From assembly GCA_002314945.1 (NCBI GenBank), contig DCHV01000103.1:1-58849 (forward strand): 58,849 bases of DNA. The letters run 5' to 3'. The DNA is from Prevotellaceae bacterium UBA1743. Lineage in GTDB: Bacteria > Bacteroidota > Bacteroidia > Bacteroidales > Bacteroidaceae. Below are positions 44,870-53,065 of this stretch, in pieces; the first letter of the stretch is position 1; each line of letters opens with the position of its first letter. A model generated the notes under the pieces. It was not told the DNA's origin and ran no database searches. It saw only the letters and a program-made list of their open reading frames with translations. Position numbers and translations under genes: made by a program.

Positions 44870-45763
44870 ATGAAGAAGATATTGAAATCAATCAGCCTCT
44901 CTGTCCTCATAGCCACATTGGGCTTTATCTCTTGCAAGAACAAGCCTGAGCAGTTGCTTATGTCAGGTTCCGTAAATACCTCCATCATGATTATGGACAA
45001 AGCAAGTGGTGAGATAATATGGCAGCATGGCATAGAGCCCTACTCAAGCGGAGTGGAATGCAACAGCGTGGAGGAAACAGACGGGAACATCCTCTTTTCC
45101 TACAAGAAAGGAGCTATGCTCATCACTATGGAGCATGATACGCTATGGAATTATCCTGCACCTAACGGATGTGAAATACACCATGCTTCCGTACTATCCG
45201 ATGGAGGTTTCCTGCTTGCTGTCAATGGAGCACCCACACGAATTGTAGAACTGGACAAACAGGGAAATACCAGAAAGGAAATCACCGTCAGAGAGGATAT
45301 AGGCAATGACAATCCCCATACACAATGCAGACAGATCTGCAAAGCGAAAAACGGCAACTACCTGCTTCCTGTTTTGGGCAGACCCATGCTCTATGAAATA
45401 GACGAAGAAGGCAACACCATCAGGACCTATTCTCTACGAGGAGGTGCATTCTCTGTACGCGAGACAAGCGATGGAAATCTTCTTCTGCCCCTGGGTGACT
45501 CGCATGGCATACAGATGATCAACAGAGAATCGGGCGAGGAAATCTTCTATTTCGGACAGGACGACCTGCCCAACTGCAGGATTCAGTTTGCCGCAGAACT
45601 CAACGAACTGGAAAACGGGCATTTCCTGTTGGCCAACTGGTCGGGACACCAGACTGATGCACAATCACCTCAATTGATTGAATTTGATGCTTCGGGCAAG
45701 GTATATTGGACACTCCAGGATGAGAAATACGGTATGATTTCCACGTATTGTCTTCTTAGATGA
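44870..45763 (+). CDS. Lipoprotein with PQQ/YncE-like beta-propeller
   Basis: A 297-residue lipoprotein: signal peptide with FISC, lipidated Cys22. The mature part consists of repeated blade-like units (ILFSYKKGAMLITMEHDTLWNY, GGFLLAVNGAPTRIVELDKQGN, GNYLLPVLGRPMLYEIDEEGN, GNLLLPLGDSHGIQMINRESGE, GHFLLANWSGHQTDAQSPQLIEFD), each about 45 residues, like an aryl-sulfate sulfotransferase or PQQ-type propeller. No CxxCH haem motif. It may anchor or position the cytochromes. Starts 3 bp after the peroxidase-like gene and overlaps the next gene by 4 bp (ATGA). Confidence 0.78.
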   Translation: MKKILKSISLSVLIATLGFISCKNKPEQLLMSGSVNTSIMIMDKASGEIIWQHGIEPYSSGVECNSVEETDGNILFSYKKGAMLITMEHDTLWNYPAPNGCEIHHASVLSDGGFLLAVNGAPTRIVELDKQGNTRKEITVREDIGNDNPHTQCRQICKAKNGNYLLPVLGRPMLYEIDEEGNTIRTYSLRGGAFSVRETSDGNLLLPLGDSHGIQMINRESGEEIFYFGQDDLPNCRIQFAAELNELENGHFLLANWSGHQTDAQSPQLIEFDASGKVYWTLQDEKYGMISTYCLLR

Positions 45764-48072
45764 AAACAACTCGACAAAATGTACTGTCCATCCTGTCATC
45801 CTTCCAGATGACAGCATTCCTGATGATAGTATATGGTGTCACATTGGGTATTGCCACCGTGGTAGAGAAATACGGTGGGACAGAGTTCGCTACACGTATC
45901 TACTACCATCCGCTTGTGGGCATCTGGTGGATGCTGATGCTTCTCAACTGGATTCTCATTGCCATACGCAGGAGAGATACGATAGGAAAGAAATTCGCGT
46001 ACTATCTGATACACGCATCTTTCATCTTCATCCTCTCTGGAGCATTCCTGAGCCATTTTACCAGTATCGAAGGAGTACTTCATCTGAGGGAAGGAGAACA
46101 GACGGATGAAATCCTCACCAACAAGGGAATCGCAGTCAGACTTCCCTTCGAGGTACTGCTGGAGGACTTCCAGTTGACACGCTATGCCGGATCTCACAGT
46201 CCTCGTTCCTACAAGAGTATTCTCACCATCTATGCCGAGGATGCCCCTGCCAGGATGGAGGTCAGCATGAACAAGGTCATCACCATACAGGGATATCGGC
46301 TCTTCCAGACAGCTTACGACCAGGACGAGGCTGGCACCATCCTCACCGTCAGCCACGACCCTATAGGAATGCCTGCCACCTATTTTGGCTATCTCCTGCT
46401 GATGGCAGGAATCCTGGCGCTCCCCTTCCAGAAGACATCACGGCTACGCCACCTGACAAGACAACTCCGGGTAGGGTGCCTCTTCCTGTGTCTGTCTCTA
46501 TCCTCGGCACATGCCAACCCAATATGGAAGGAGATACAGGTACAGAACCCCAATGGGCGAATAGAACCAATGGACACCTATTGCCGTTCTATAGCACGCA
46601 AGATTCACCACAAGGAACGGGTGGAGGAAAAGGATGCTATAGAATTTGTGCTCCAGCTGATGAGCAAACCCGAGTACTGGAACGACAGACCTATTATCTA
46701 TCAGGGCAACAAGGAAATACAGGAGAGCCTTGGAAAGAAGGGGAAATACTTGTCTTTCAACGATCTGCTGGACGAGGAAGGAAACTACCGATTGGCGGAA
46801 GAAATCTCTACGATATACAACACGCCTTCCAACCAACAGAACAAACGACAGAAAGATTTGCTGAAGTTGGATGAGAAGATGAACATTCTGCTCTCCATCG
46901 AGCAAGGGCAGATACTCCCTCTCTTCCCCCTCCCCGGGGACCCTATGCAGAAATGGTATTCTCCAGGCGACGACCTATCCGTCTTCTCCGGTGAAGACTC
47001 CCTGTTTGTCAGTCATATCATGCCCTGGTACTTCACAGAGCCCAGCCAGGAAATCATTCACATGATAAGCATCTACCAGCAGAAACAGACCGCCTGTCCA
47101 CTCCCCTCTCCCACACAGACACGTCTGGAACTTTTGTACAACAGAGTAAAACCATTCTTCTGTACGGCAGTAGTGAATCTCTCGTGTGGTGTATTACTAC
47201 TGCTCTTTCTATGCCTTCAGTTGGGCAGGGACAGGTCGCAACGTTTCATCCATATAAGCCGTCTCCTGACAGGAATCATCATCCTCTCCTTCTGCGCGCA
47301 TACAGCAGGTTTGACTGTACGTTGGTACATCAGCGGACAGGCACCATGGAGCAATGCCTACGAGTCTATGGTCTATGCAGCCTGGTGCACCCTTGCTTGC
47401 AGCCTCCTTTTCATCCGCCACTCACGCATCACCCTGGCCGTAGGTTCCATCTTTGCAGGAATCCTCATCATGGTGAGTGAAATGAATTGGATGGACCCTG
47501 TCATCACGCCACTGGTACCTGTGCTGCAATCCTATTGGCTCATGATTCATGTGGCAGTCATTATGTGCGGATATGGGTTCTTTGCCATCGGTTTCTTGCT
47601 CGGGCTGACCAATCTCATACTCATGATGTACACTCATCCCTCGGAAATCATCAGGAAGCAAATCCATAAAACAGCAATCATCAACGAGATAACCCTCCTC
47701 CTCGGTCTGTGCCTGATGACAGCCGGCACCTTCTTGGGAGCTGTATGGGCCAACGAAGCCTGGGGCCGTTATTGGGGATGGGATCCTAAGGAAACCTGGG
47801 CACTCATCACGATTCTTATCTATGTAGCCATCATTCATGTGCGCTTTATCCCTCGGTTCAACACCCCGTATGCACTCAGCGCAATGTCGGTGGTAGGCTT
47901 CAGCAGTGTACTGATGACGTACCTTGGGGTCAACTTCTTCTTCAGCGGGATGCACTCGTATGGCAGTGGCGATGCCCCCACGCAATTGTATGCAATCGCA
48001 ATTGTATATGCAGCACTGTTGGCACTATGCCTCATAGCCTATCGGAGAAGCCAAGGGCGATGTGTTCGGTAA
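45760..48072 (+). CDS. Cytochrome c biogenesis protein, ResB-CcsA (CcsBA) fusion
   Basis: A 770-residue System II haem transporter and cytochrome c synthetase. The N-terminal ResB/CcsB-like part has helices around residues 15-35, 48-70 and 80-100 and DPIGMPATYFGYLLLMAGIL; a large extracytoplasmic region follows (about 250-460); the C-terminal CcsA part carries the WWD haem-handling domain WGRYWGWDPKETWAL (Trp668 to Asp675 onward) and several helices with conserved His. It attaches haem to the CxxCH sites of exported cytochromes; the two dihaem proteins of this operon are obvious clients. The TAA stop lies within the first unit of an 11-bp repeat. Confidence 0.93.
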   Translation: MKTTRQNVLSILSSFQMTAFLMIVYGVTLGIATVVEKYGGTEFATRIYYHPLVGIWWMLMLLNWILIAIRRRDTIGKKFAYYLIHASFIFILSGAFLSHFTSIEGVLHLREGEQTDEILTNKGIAVRLPFEVLLEDFQLTRYAGSHSPRSYKSILTIYAEDAPARMEVSMNKVITIQGYRLFQTAYDQDEAGTILTVSHDPIGMPATYFGYLLLMAGILALPFQKTSRLRHLTRQLRVGCLFLCLSLSSAHANPIWKEIQVQNPNGRIEPMDTYCRSIARKIHHKERVEEKDAIEFVLQLMSKPEYWNDRPIIYQGNKEIQESLGKKGKYLSFNDLLDEEGNYRLAEEISTIYNTPSNQQNKRQKDLLKLDEKMNILLSIEQGQILPLFPLPGDPMQKWYSPGDDLSVFSGEDSLFVSHIMPWYFTEPSQEIIHMISIYQQKQTACPLPSPTQTRLELLYNRVKPFFCTAVVNLSCGVLLLLFLCLQLGRDRSQRFIHISRLLTGIIILSFCAHTAGLTVRWYISGQAPWSNAYESMVYAAWCTLACSLLFIRHSRITLAVGSIFAGILIMVSEMNWMDPVITPLVPVLQSYWLMIHVAVIMCGYGFFAIGFLLGLTNLILMMYTHPSEIIRKQIHKTAIINEITLLLGLCLMTAGTFLGAVWANEAWGRYWGWDPKETWALITILIYVAIIHVRFIPRFNTPYALSAMSVVGFSSVLMTYLGVNFFFSGMHSYGSGDAPTQLYAIAIVYAALLALCLIAYRRSQGRCVR

Positions 48073-48100
48073 CCCTTCGGTAGCCCTTCGTAATTTCCGC
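48068..48100 (-). repeat. 11-bp tandem repeat, gaagg type, overlapping the ccsBA stop
   Basis: Read on the minus strand the units are gaagggttacc and gaagggctacc, with a degenerate third (gcggaaattac). On the plus strand the first unit ggtaacccttc supplies the TAA stop of the CcsBA gene (48070-48072). Same family as at 26696 and 40502. Confidence 0.75.
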
Positions 48101-48145
48101 GTCCGGAAATAGCTTTGAGAATCGATGTCTTCTACTGGTATAGGT

Positions 48146-49708
48146 TTACACTTTTCTGGAAATTTCATTCCCGCTGAGCAAAACCGTTCTATCTTTTTTC
48201 CCACCCTTGATGATGACTGTGTAATCGCGGGTCTTGTCAGATTGGATAGAGATAACACGTGTCTTTTCATCGTAGCTGACAAGGCAGTCGCTGTATTCAA
48301 TACCATCCCCATCTGGGAGATGAAGCAATTGGTTGGTCTTTCCGTTGGGGAAAACAAGCAGGATTACCGAACCAGCCATGCTCTCGTTTCCGATGGCGGT
48401 ACAGCCATTCGTAATCGACAATGGGGTAATAGAACCTTTCCGAAAGAAGAGAGGGAACCGGTCAAGTTCATAGGTCTCCTCCATGTATGAGCCAGGGAGA
48501 AAATTCTTCCCTGTCCAGAAGTCAACCCATTCACCGTCAGATGGTAGATGGTAGTTAGCAGTTCCTCCGTCAGACGTGATTGCTTTCGTGAAAATGTTTC
48601 GTCCCACCTTATGGCTTTCTTCATCGAAATTGCACTCCTTCATGAGTGATCCACCGCTCAAGTGTACATCTACTACGGTAGAAAAGAGGTAAGGTCTCAA
48701 CTGTTCGTGCAGGCCAACACAGAAGGCATACGCCTCAGTCTCTTTCTCCCCATGGTACCAGGGAAGGTGAGATGTGAATGCACCATTGGTGCCGCCGTTT
48801 ATCATACATGCAGTCATTGCTCCGAATTGCGCATAGCGTATCAGCTGTTCACCCGTGGAACCTGGACCTTGAAAACCACCGATTTCTGTGGCTATCGAGG
48901 AATATCCGGCCTGCGATGAGCGATAGACGTTGTAAACCTGTTCTTTCATGCCAGTCCAGTCGCCATGGAAATCGCCGCACCAGCCGAGGTTCAATTTCGA
49001 GACAGAAGCGGCAAAACCACCCTGGTGGGAATATGGTCTTGCAATAGTGATTCCTTCAGCCTTGCGGCTTACTGCATACTCAAACATCCTGTCGTAATAG
49101 TATTTCGCAAATTCCTTCTTGCCGATTGTCCCAACCGAAGTTTCAACTTCGAGACCCAGCGTGTTTTCTCCCTGATCCACCTTCCATCCATACACGCCAT
49201 CGACAAACACTTCGTCCATCTGTTTGTACCACCATTGGACAGCATCCGGATTGGTGAAGTCGAGGTGCATACCAGACCCTTTCCACCATTTGTAGGGAGT
49301 ACTGTTGTTGACGCCATAACCCAATTCTTTCATCTCATCGTATGTCCTGCATTTCTGAGCAGGAGCGTCAGAAGAAGTCTCGTTGACGTTGCCGGTTGTC
49401 CACAGGATGACCTTGACCCCTCTGTCTGCAAACCATCTTATCATCTTCTCCGGATTAGAATATCTGGCACTGTCCCACACGAAATCGCAATAACCGGTAC
49501 TCCAGGGACTGTCAATGATGACACCATCTACTGGGATGCCTCTTTCCAGATAACCTGACACCACTTTCTCTGCCCCTTCAGTCGTGTTGATGTTATCCTC
49601 CCAAACGATGTGACCGAAAGCCCAGGCAGGTGTGATTGGAGGATTCTGTGCTTGGCAGATTGTGGAGAAACAGGTTGCAAGAAGAATGTTGACAAATATA
49701 TTTTTCAT
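48146..49708 (-). CDS. Glycoside hydrolase family 31 enzyme (secreted)
   Basis: A 520-residue enzyme with a signal peptide (residues 1-20, ending CQAQ). The (beta/alpha)8 barrel shows VDGVIIDSPWSTGYCDFVWD, the nucleophile Asp178 in GWKVDQGE and the probable acid/base Asp246 in GWCGDFHGD, then ATEIGGFQGPGSTGEQLIRYAQFGAM. The C-terminal beta domain ends about residue 510. Compared with typical GH31 alpha-glucosidases (over 650 residues) the N-terminal beta-sandwich is nearly absent: the barrel starts by residue 30. The family acts on alpha-glucosides, alpha-xylosides, alpha-galactosides and sulfoquinovosides; the substrate is not assignable here. Confidence 0.87.
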   Translation of the reverse strand: MKNIFVNILLATCFSTICQAQNPPITPAWAFGHIVWEDNINTTEGAEKVVSGYLERGIPVDGVIIDSPWSTGYCDFVWDSARYSNPEKMIRWFADRGVKVILWTTGNVNETSSDAPAQKCRTYDEMKELGYGVNNSTPYKWWKGSGMHLDFTNPDAVQWWYKQMDEVFVDGVYGWKVDQGENTLGLEVETSVGTIGKKEFAKYYYDRMFEYAVSRKAEGITIARPYSHQGGFAASVSKLNLGWCGDFHGDWTGMKEQVYNVYRSSQAGYSSIATEIGGFQGPGSTGEQLIRYAQFGAMTACMINGGTNGAFTSHLPWYHGEKETEAYAFCVGLHEQLRPYLFSTVVDVHLSGGSLMKECNFDEESHKVGRNIFTKAITSDGGTANYHLPSDGEWVDFWTGKNFLPGSYMEETYELDRFPLFFRKGSITPLSITNGCTAIGNESMAGSVILLVFPNGKTNQLLHLPDGDGIEYSDCLVSYDEKTRVISIQSDKTRDYTVIIKGGKKDRTVLLSGNEISRKV

Positions 49709-49730
49709 ACGAATAGGTTGCTTTTATCGG

Positions 49731-49738
49731 CAAAGATA
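49731..49738 (-). promoter_or_regulatory. -7 box of the GH31 gene
   Basis: TATCTTTG on the minus strand, 22 bp before the ATG at 49708. No canonical -33. Confidence 0.45.
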
Positions 49739-49787
49739 CAACTGTTACTCAAATATCAGGCGATTTTGTAGTTTTTTATGACAATTC

Positions 49788-49895
49788 TCAATGAAAATTC
49801 AACGATGTTCCCTCAACAATGGCAATCTCCTCTGGTGTCAAGCCGTAGAGATTATTGATAATGATGCTCCATTTGTTCTTGTTTTCGCTGGTCAT
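49788..49895 (-). pseudogene. Fragment resembling the C-terminus of an N6-adenine methylase / type II restriction-modification protein
   Basis: A 35-codon open frame whose middle, NNLYGLTPEEIAIVEG, matches the C-terminal tail (LYGLTEEEIxIVEG) common to Eco57I-like class I SAM-dependent DNA methyltransferases and type IIG enzymes. The rest of such a gene (usually over 900 codons) is absent: upstream of the ATG is a short gt-dinucleotide run and AT-rich sequence. Best read as the remnant of a deleted restriction-modification gene. Confidence 0.55.
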
Positions 49896-50160
49896 GATGT
49901 GTGTGTGTGTGTTTAGAACTTGTAAATATTTTCTCTCTCAGAGGGGTACTATATCCCTTCCTAATCCCTACTAAATCCCTTTCTATCGTGCGCGCCTCGA
50001 TATGTCAGGATTCTTTATGGAGAGAAGAGAAGGAAACAAGTGCCTTCCATCACCCTATACACGGAGGGGTGCCAAAAATTGACCCCCACCGTCATTTTTT
50101 AACATCTTTTCACTTTTAGTCAAGAGTCATGGGGCGTAAGTCAAGAGTCGAGGGTCAAAC
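49896..50160. other. Intergenic region between GH31 and repeat element B
   Basis: Non-coding. It holds a (gt)n microsatellite near 49899-49910, a pyrimidine-rich stretch with repeated ccctt/aatccct words (49945-49982), and repeated tcaagagtc words (50119-50127 and 50140-50148) just before element B. No gene seen. Confidence 0.4.
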
Positions 50161-50511
50161 TATCACAGTAACAGTATCACAGTTAGTTTTGCGCACACAC
50201 TTCGACCCCTGAAAAAAGATGGACACCAAATTCTATATTATATATTTATATATAAATATATAATATAGATTCTCTTTTACAGTTGCTAAGCACACAAAAC
50301 AACCGACACGAAACTGTGACAACTGTGTCTATAATTGAGCGTCAAAAAACGAGAGTCGAGGAGAGTGTATGTGTGCGCAAAACTAACTGTGATACTGTGT
50401 AACTGTGTCTGCTTGATTTATAGATATAGATTAACTACCTCAATAACAGAAATATGCAAAATCACAAAAGCGGACACAGAATCACAGTTACACAGTTAGT
50501 TTTGCCCATAC
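50161..50511. repeat. Repeat element B: inverted arms around a perfect AT palindrome, plus a third direct arm
   Basis: Left arm 50171-50199 and right arm 50370-50398 are perfect 29-bp inverted copies (core word cacagttagttttgcgcac); each outer side continues with cacagtaac-like units. Between them lies a perfect 38-bp palindrome made only of A and T except one c/g pair near each end (50232-50269). A third copy in the left-arm orientation, cacagttagttttgc (50491-50505) with a preceding atcacagtta, ends just before the beta-helix gene's stop at 50518. The layout mirrors element A at 2762-3097 although the words differ. No coding capacity. Confidence 0.88.
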
Positions 50512-50517
50512 GACATA

Positions 50518-52401
50518 TTACTGACCGAATGAATAGATTTCATTCCGTGGGCCTATCTCGTCAAAGGGGATGGCAGGGATACCGTATGAAGACAACACAT
50601 CAGGATTCAGGAAGTAGTCGAGGGACTTGTCCGACGTTTGTAATTGTGTGTTGTTCTCACATACAAAATGATCTTCACCCATCATAGCCAGTTTTTTTGC
50701 ATTCACTACAATGTTGTTGGTTAGATAGTTGCGGCATATTGAAGAAGCGTGCGGTTCACGTAATTCCGGATACTTCTCCATGTAGATTGCATTGGGCCAT
50801 CCCACATCCTCCAAACGTTTTTTGTGACCATCATTATTGAAGTTTTTTTCCCATCCTTCTTCGCTCCATACAGTGCAACTTGCAGCTGCCTGGCAGTTGT
50901 AGAACACATTGCCATCGATGGTGTTATCTTTTCCACCGTTGATTTGTACTGCACCGAACAGACCGCCACCACAGTTTTCAAAGACGTTTCCCACTACATA
51001 GTGTCCCGATATGACATCGTCGAAACGGACTCCTGCAGCACCAGCAAACGAACCACCTACGATATTGCGCCAATGGTTGTGTCGTACATTGATGCGTCGG
51101 TACGAGAAATCAAAGAAAGAATCTATACCGCCTTGATCGTCGCTCTCGCGTACCAGGTCGAAACATTGGTTATATTCTACGTTGATATCATTACCTTCCA
51201 GTCGCATAGCCGATGAGGAAGAACCCTGGAAGCGGTTGTGTGTGATGTCGATGCCTGCCCCATGAAACAAGATGGCAGGAGCATACGTGCGTTTGTAGAG
51301 AGAGAAATTTTCCACCACGTTGTCCGAAATCACGAATCCAGAAGGTTCGAGTGTCTTTCTGTTACCACCCTTGGCTGTAATACCTCCTTGTGCCAGTTCC
51401 GATAACAGGCAACCTGTGATACGATGGCGCCACCCATTATCCAGTACAATGGCATCATCGCCTATGGCTGTGAAGCGGCAATTCTCGATAGTGACATCCT
51501 CTCCACCTTCCACTTGCAATCCTTTGCAACGCACTCCGTTTAGTGTGATGTTTCTCAGAGTTACATGTTTGCAGTTACGCAATGTCAGGGCCACAGGTTC
51601 GCCAAATACCGACAGCGTAGTACGGCTTTCCTTTGGAAGGTATCCGTCGCAGGGTTTCCAGTAGATTTTCTTTGTTTCTCTGTCGATGTAGTATTCGCTT
51701 ACTGAATCCAGTTCACATAGCAGATTGTATCCATAAAAACGCAATTCATCGCGATAGCCATACTTGTGATAAGGTTCCTTCACTGAAATCACGTGTTTTA
51801 TTGTGTCCAACTGTCCCAAATGTTGACTTTCTTCTGCCCAATCCCAATACCAGTAACCGTGCAGGAAGACATCCTTCTCTTTCTCCCACTGGTTGATACG
51901 AGAGTCGATATATTCAAATACCCCTTCCTTTGTTCCATGTTTACTGATCCATGTTTCGGGTAGTGTAGTAGCGCCTATGGCTGTTCCTGCGTGGGTGAAA
52001 CCTGCGTTCGGCCATCGTGCGAGTGTTTGCCGCTTACCATCGCAATACAAATCAATGCGGTCTGGGCTACCCCCTGCGACACCTAAGTTGCATATATCGG
52101 AGACATCAGCTACGAGTACCCCCTCGCGTTCCGTGTCTTTCTTCCAGTGCTTTATTTCTTTCGCTCCTGTCAGAATCGTAGCAGCTTGGGGCTCACCTTC
52201 TATCGTCAAGTTTTCTATGCTGTCCAGCACAATGGCATGATCCAATTTGTATTCTCCCGCGGGGATTCTGATTACTACCTCTTCAGTGGGATGTGTAGCA
52301 TTTATTTCGCGAATCTCCTCTATATAGGACTCAATATTCGGTTCTGTAGTACAGCTATATATGCATATAGTACTAAAAAACAACAATTTGATATTCTTCA
52401 T
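50518..52401 (-). CDS. Right-handed parallel beta-helix lipoprotein (putative polysaccharide-active enzyme)
   Basis: A 627-residue lipoprotein with a short signal peptide and Cys16 in IYSCTTE. It begins like an extracellular beta-helix CAZyme (VVIRIPAGEYKLDHAIVLDSIENLTIEGEP, ARWPNAGFTHAG, HGYWYWDWAEES) and then shows repeated helix turns (VTLRNITLNGVRCKGLQVEGGEDVTIENCRFTAIGDDAIVLDNG, FVISDNVVENFSLYKR, AGIDITHNRFQGSSSSAMRLEGNDINVEYNQ). Possible homes are GH141-like or polysaccharide-lyase-like families; I cannot fix the activity. It lies between GH31 and GH97 genes. The ATG overlaps the stop of a truncated ATPase gene by one base (TAATG). Confidence 0.8.
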   Translation of the reverse strand: MKNIKLLFFSTICIYSCTTEPNIESYIEEIREINATHPTEEVVIRIPAGEYKLDHAIVLDSIENLTIEGEPQAATILTGAKEIKHWKKDTEREGVLVADVSDICNLGVAGGSPDRIDLYCDGKRQTLARWPNAGFTHAGTAIGATTLPETWISKHGTKEGVFEYIDSRINQWEKEKDVFLHGYWYWDWAEESQHLGQLDTIKHVISVKEPYHKYGYRDELRFYGYNLLCELDSVSEYYIDRETKKIYWKPCDGYLPKESRTTLSVFGEPVALTLRNCKHVTLRNITLNGVRCKGLQVEGGEDVTIENCRFTAIGDDAIVLDNGWRHRITGCLLSELAQGGITAKGGNRKTLEPSGFVISDNVVENFSLYKRTYAPAILFHGAGIDITHNRFQGSSSSAMRLEGNDINVEYNQCFDLVRESDDQGGIDSFFDFSYRRINVRHNHWRNIVGGSFAGAAGVRFDDVISGHYVVGNVFENCGGGLFGAVQINGGKDNTIDGNVFYNCQAAASCTVWSEEGWEKNFNNDGHKKRLEDVGWPNAIYMEKYPELREPHASSICRNYLTNNIVVNAKKLAMMGEDHFVCENNTQLQTSDKSLDYFLNPDVLSSYGIPAIPFDEIGPRNEIYSFGQ

Positions 52402-52682
52402 TATATTACTATTATGTAAATCTTTCCATAAATATCCGATGCATCCTCCTCAGCCTTCAACCCAGCAAACAATTCGCTCGAGTCGCACGACCGGTCATAA
52501 TAGGCACATAGCATCTTTGCCGCCATAGACTTGCCGAAGCGGCGACAGCGAGTCACACAACTATAGCGGCGTTCGGTATTGAGCGTTGCGTTGATCTGCG
52601 GAACAAGTGATGTCTTGTCAACATACTCGCTGTTCACTATGTCCCGGAAAGCTCGATTGCCTTTGTTTATGTATGTACCCAT
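52401..52682 (-). pseudogene. Truncated AAA-ATPase-like / PD-(D/E)XK nuclease family gene
   Basis: Ninety-three codons matching only the N-terminus of the Bacteroidales AAA-ATPase-like family (DUF1703 type): MGTYINKGNRAFRDIVNSEYVDKTSLVP, then CVTRCRRFGKSMAAKMLCAYYDRSCDSSELF, whose RRFGKS carries the nucleotide-binding loop. Full-length members have roughly 500 or more residues with a C-terminal nuclease domain; here homology ends around residue 80 and the frame closes with DIYGKIYIIVI. These genes are abundant and mobile in gut Bacteroidales; the cut end abuts the beta-helix gene. Confidence 0.8.
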
Positions 52683-53005
52683 ATATCTTTTGATTAAAGC
52701 ACCTCTTGGCCGACTTCTGTCGGCAAAGTTACTACTTTCCTTGATTATTCAGTCAATTCTAATAGTTTTTTTGAATATTCATCCAACACAAGACACGGAG
52801 GAATCACTTCTACGTTGCCGGGCAGTCATTTGTCATCAGACAATCACAAGGTGCAGACACAGTATCACAGTAACACAGAAACACAGTTTAATTTGCGCAC
52901 ACATTTATACTTGGCTGAAAGCATAAAAAGATAGCCGAGAGAGGAGGGTCACATGGGGAAAGGTGTGCCACTATGTCAATGAGAAGTCAATAATTTCGCC
53001 AAATA
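52683..53005. other. Intergenic region upstream of GH97
   Basis: No gene seen. It contains the solo repeat arm at 52857-52903 and, toward the end, the GH97 promoter region. The stretch just upstream of the truncated ATPase gene may include that gene's old promoter, but no clear TAnnTTTG box was found. Confidence 0.4.
52857..52903 (+). repeat. Repeat element C: solo arm related to element B
   Basis: Shares agtatcacagtaacacag and ttgcgcacaca with the left arm of element B, in the same orientation, but has an extra aacacag unit and aattt in place of agtttt. There is no AT palindrome and no inverted partner nearby. Confidence 0.7.
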
Positions 53006-53030
53006 GTGTGGGCTATTCAGATTTTATTGA

Positions 53031-53038
53031 TACCTTTG
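53031..53038 (+). promoter_or_regulatory. -7 box of the GH97 gene
   Basis: TACCTTTG, 27 bp before the ATG at 53066. No clear -33 TTTG. Confidence 0.5.
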
Positions 53039-53065
53039 CCAAGGACTAAAATAGTAAAGACACCT

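Noticed and set aside
49899..49912. Phase-variable dinucleotide tract
   Set aside because: The gt run is short and is not within an intact coding region or between promoter boxes, so a switching role is not supported.
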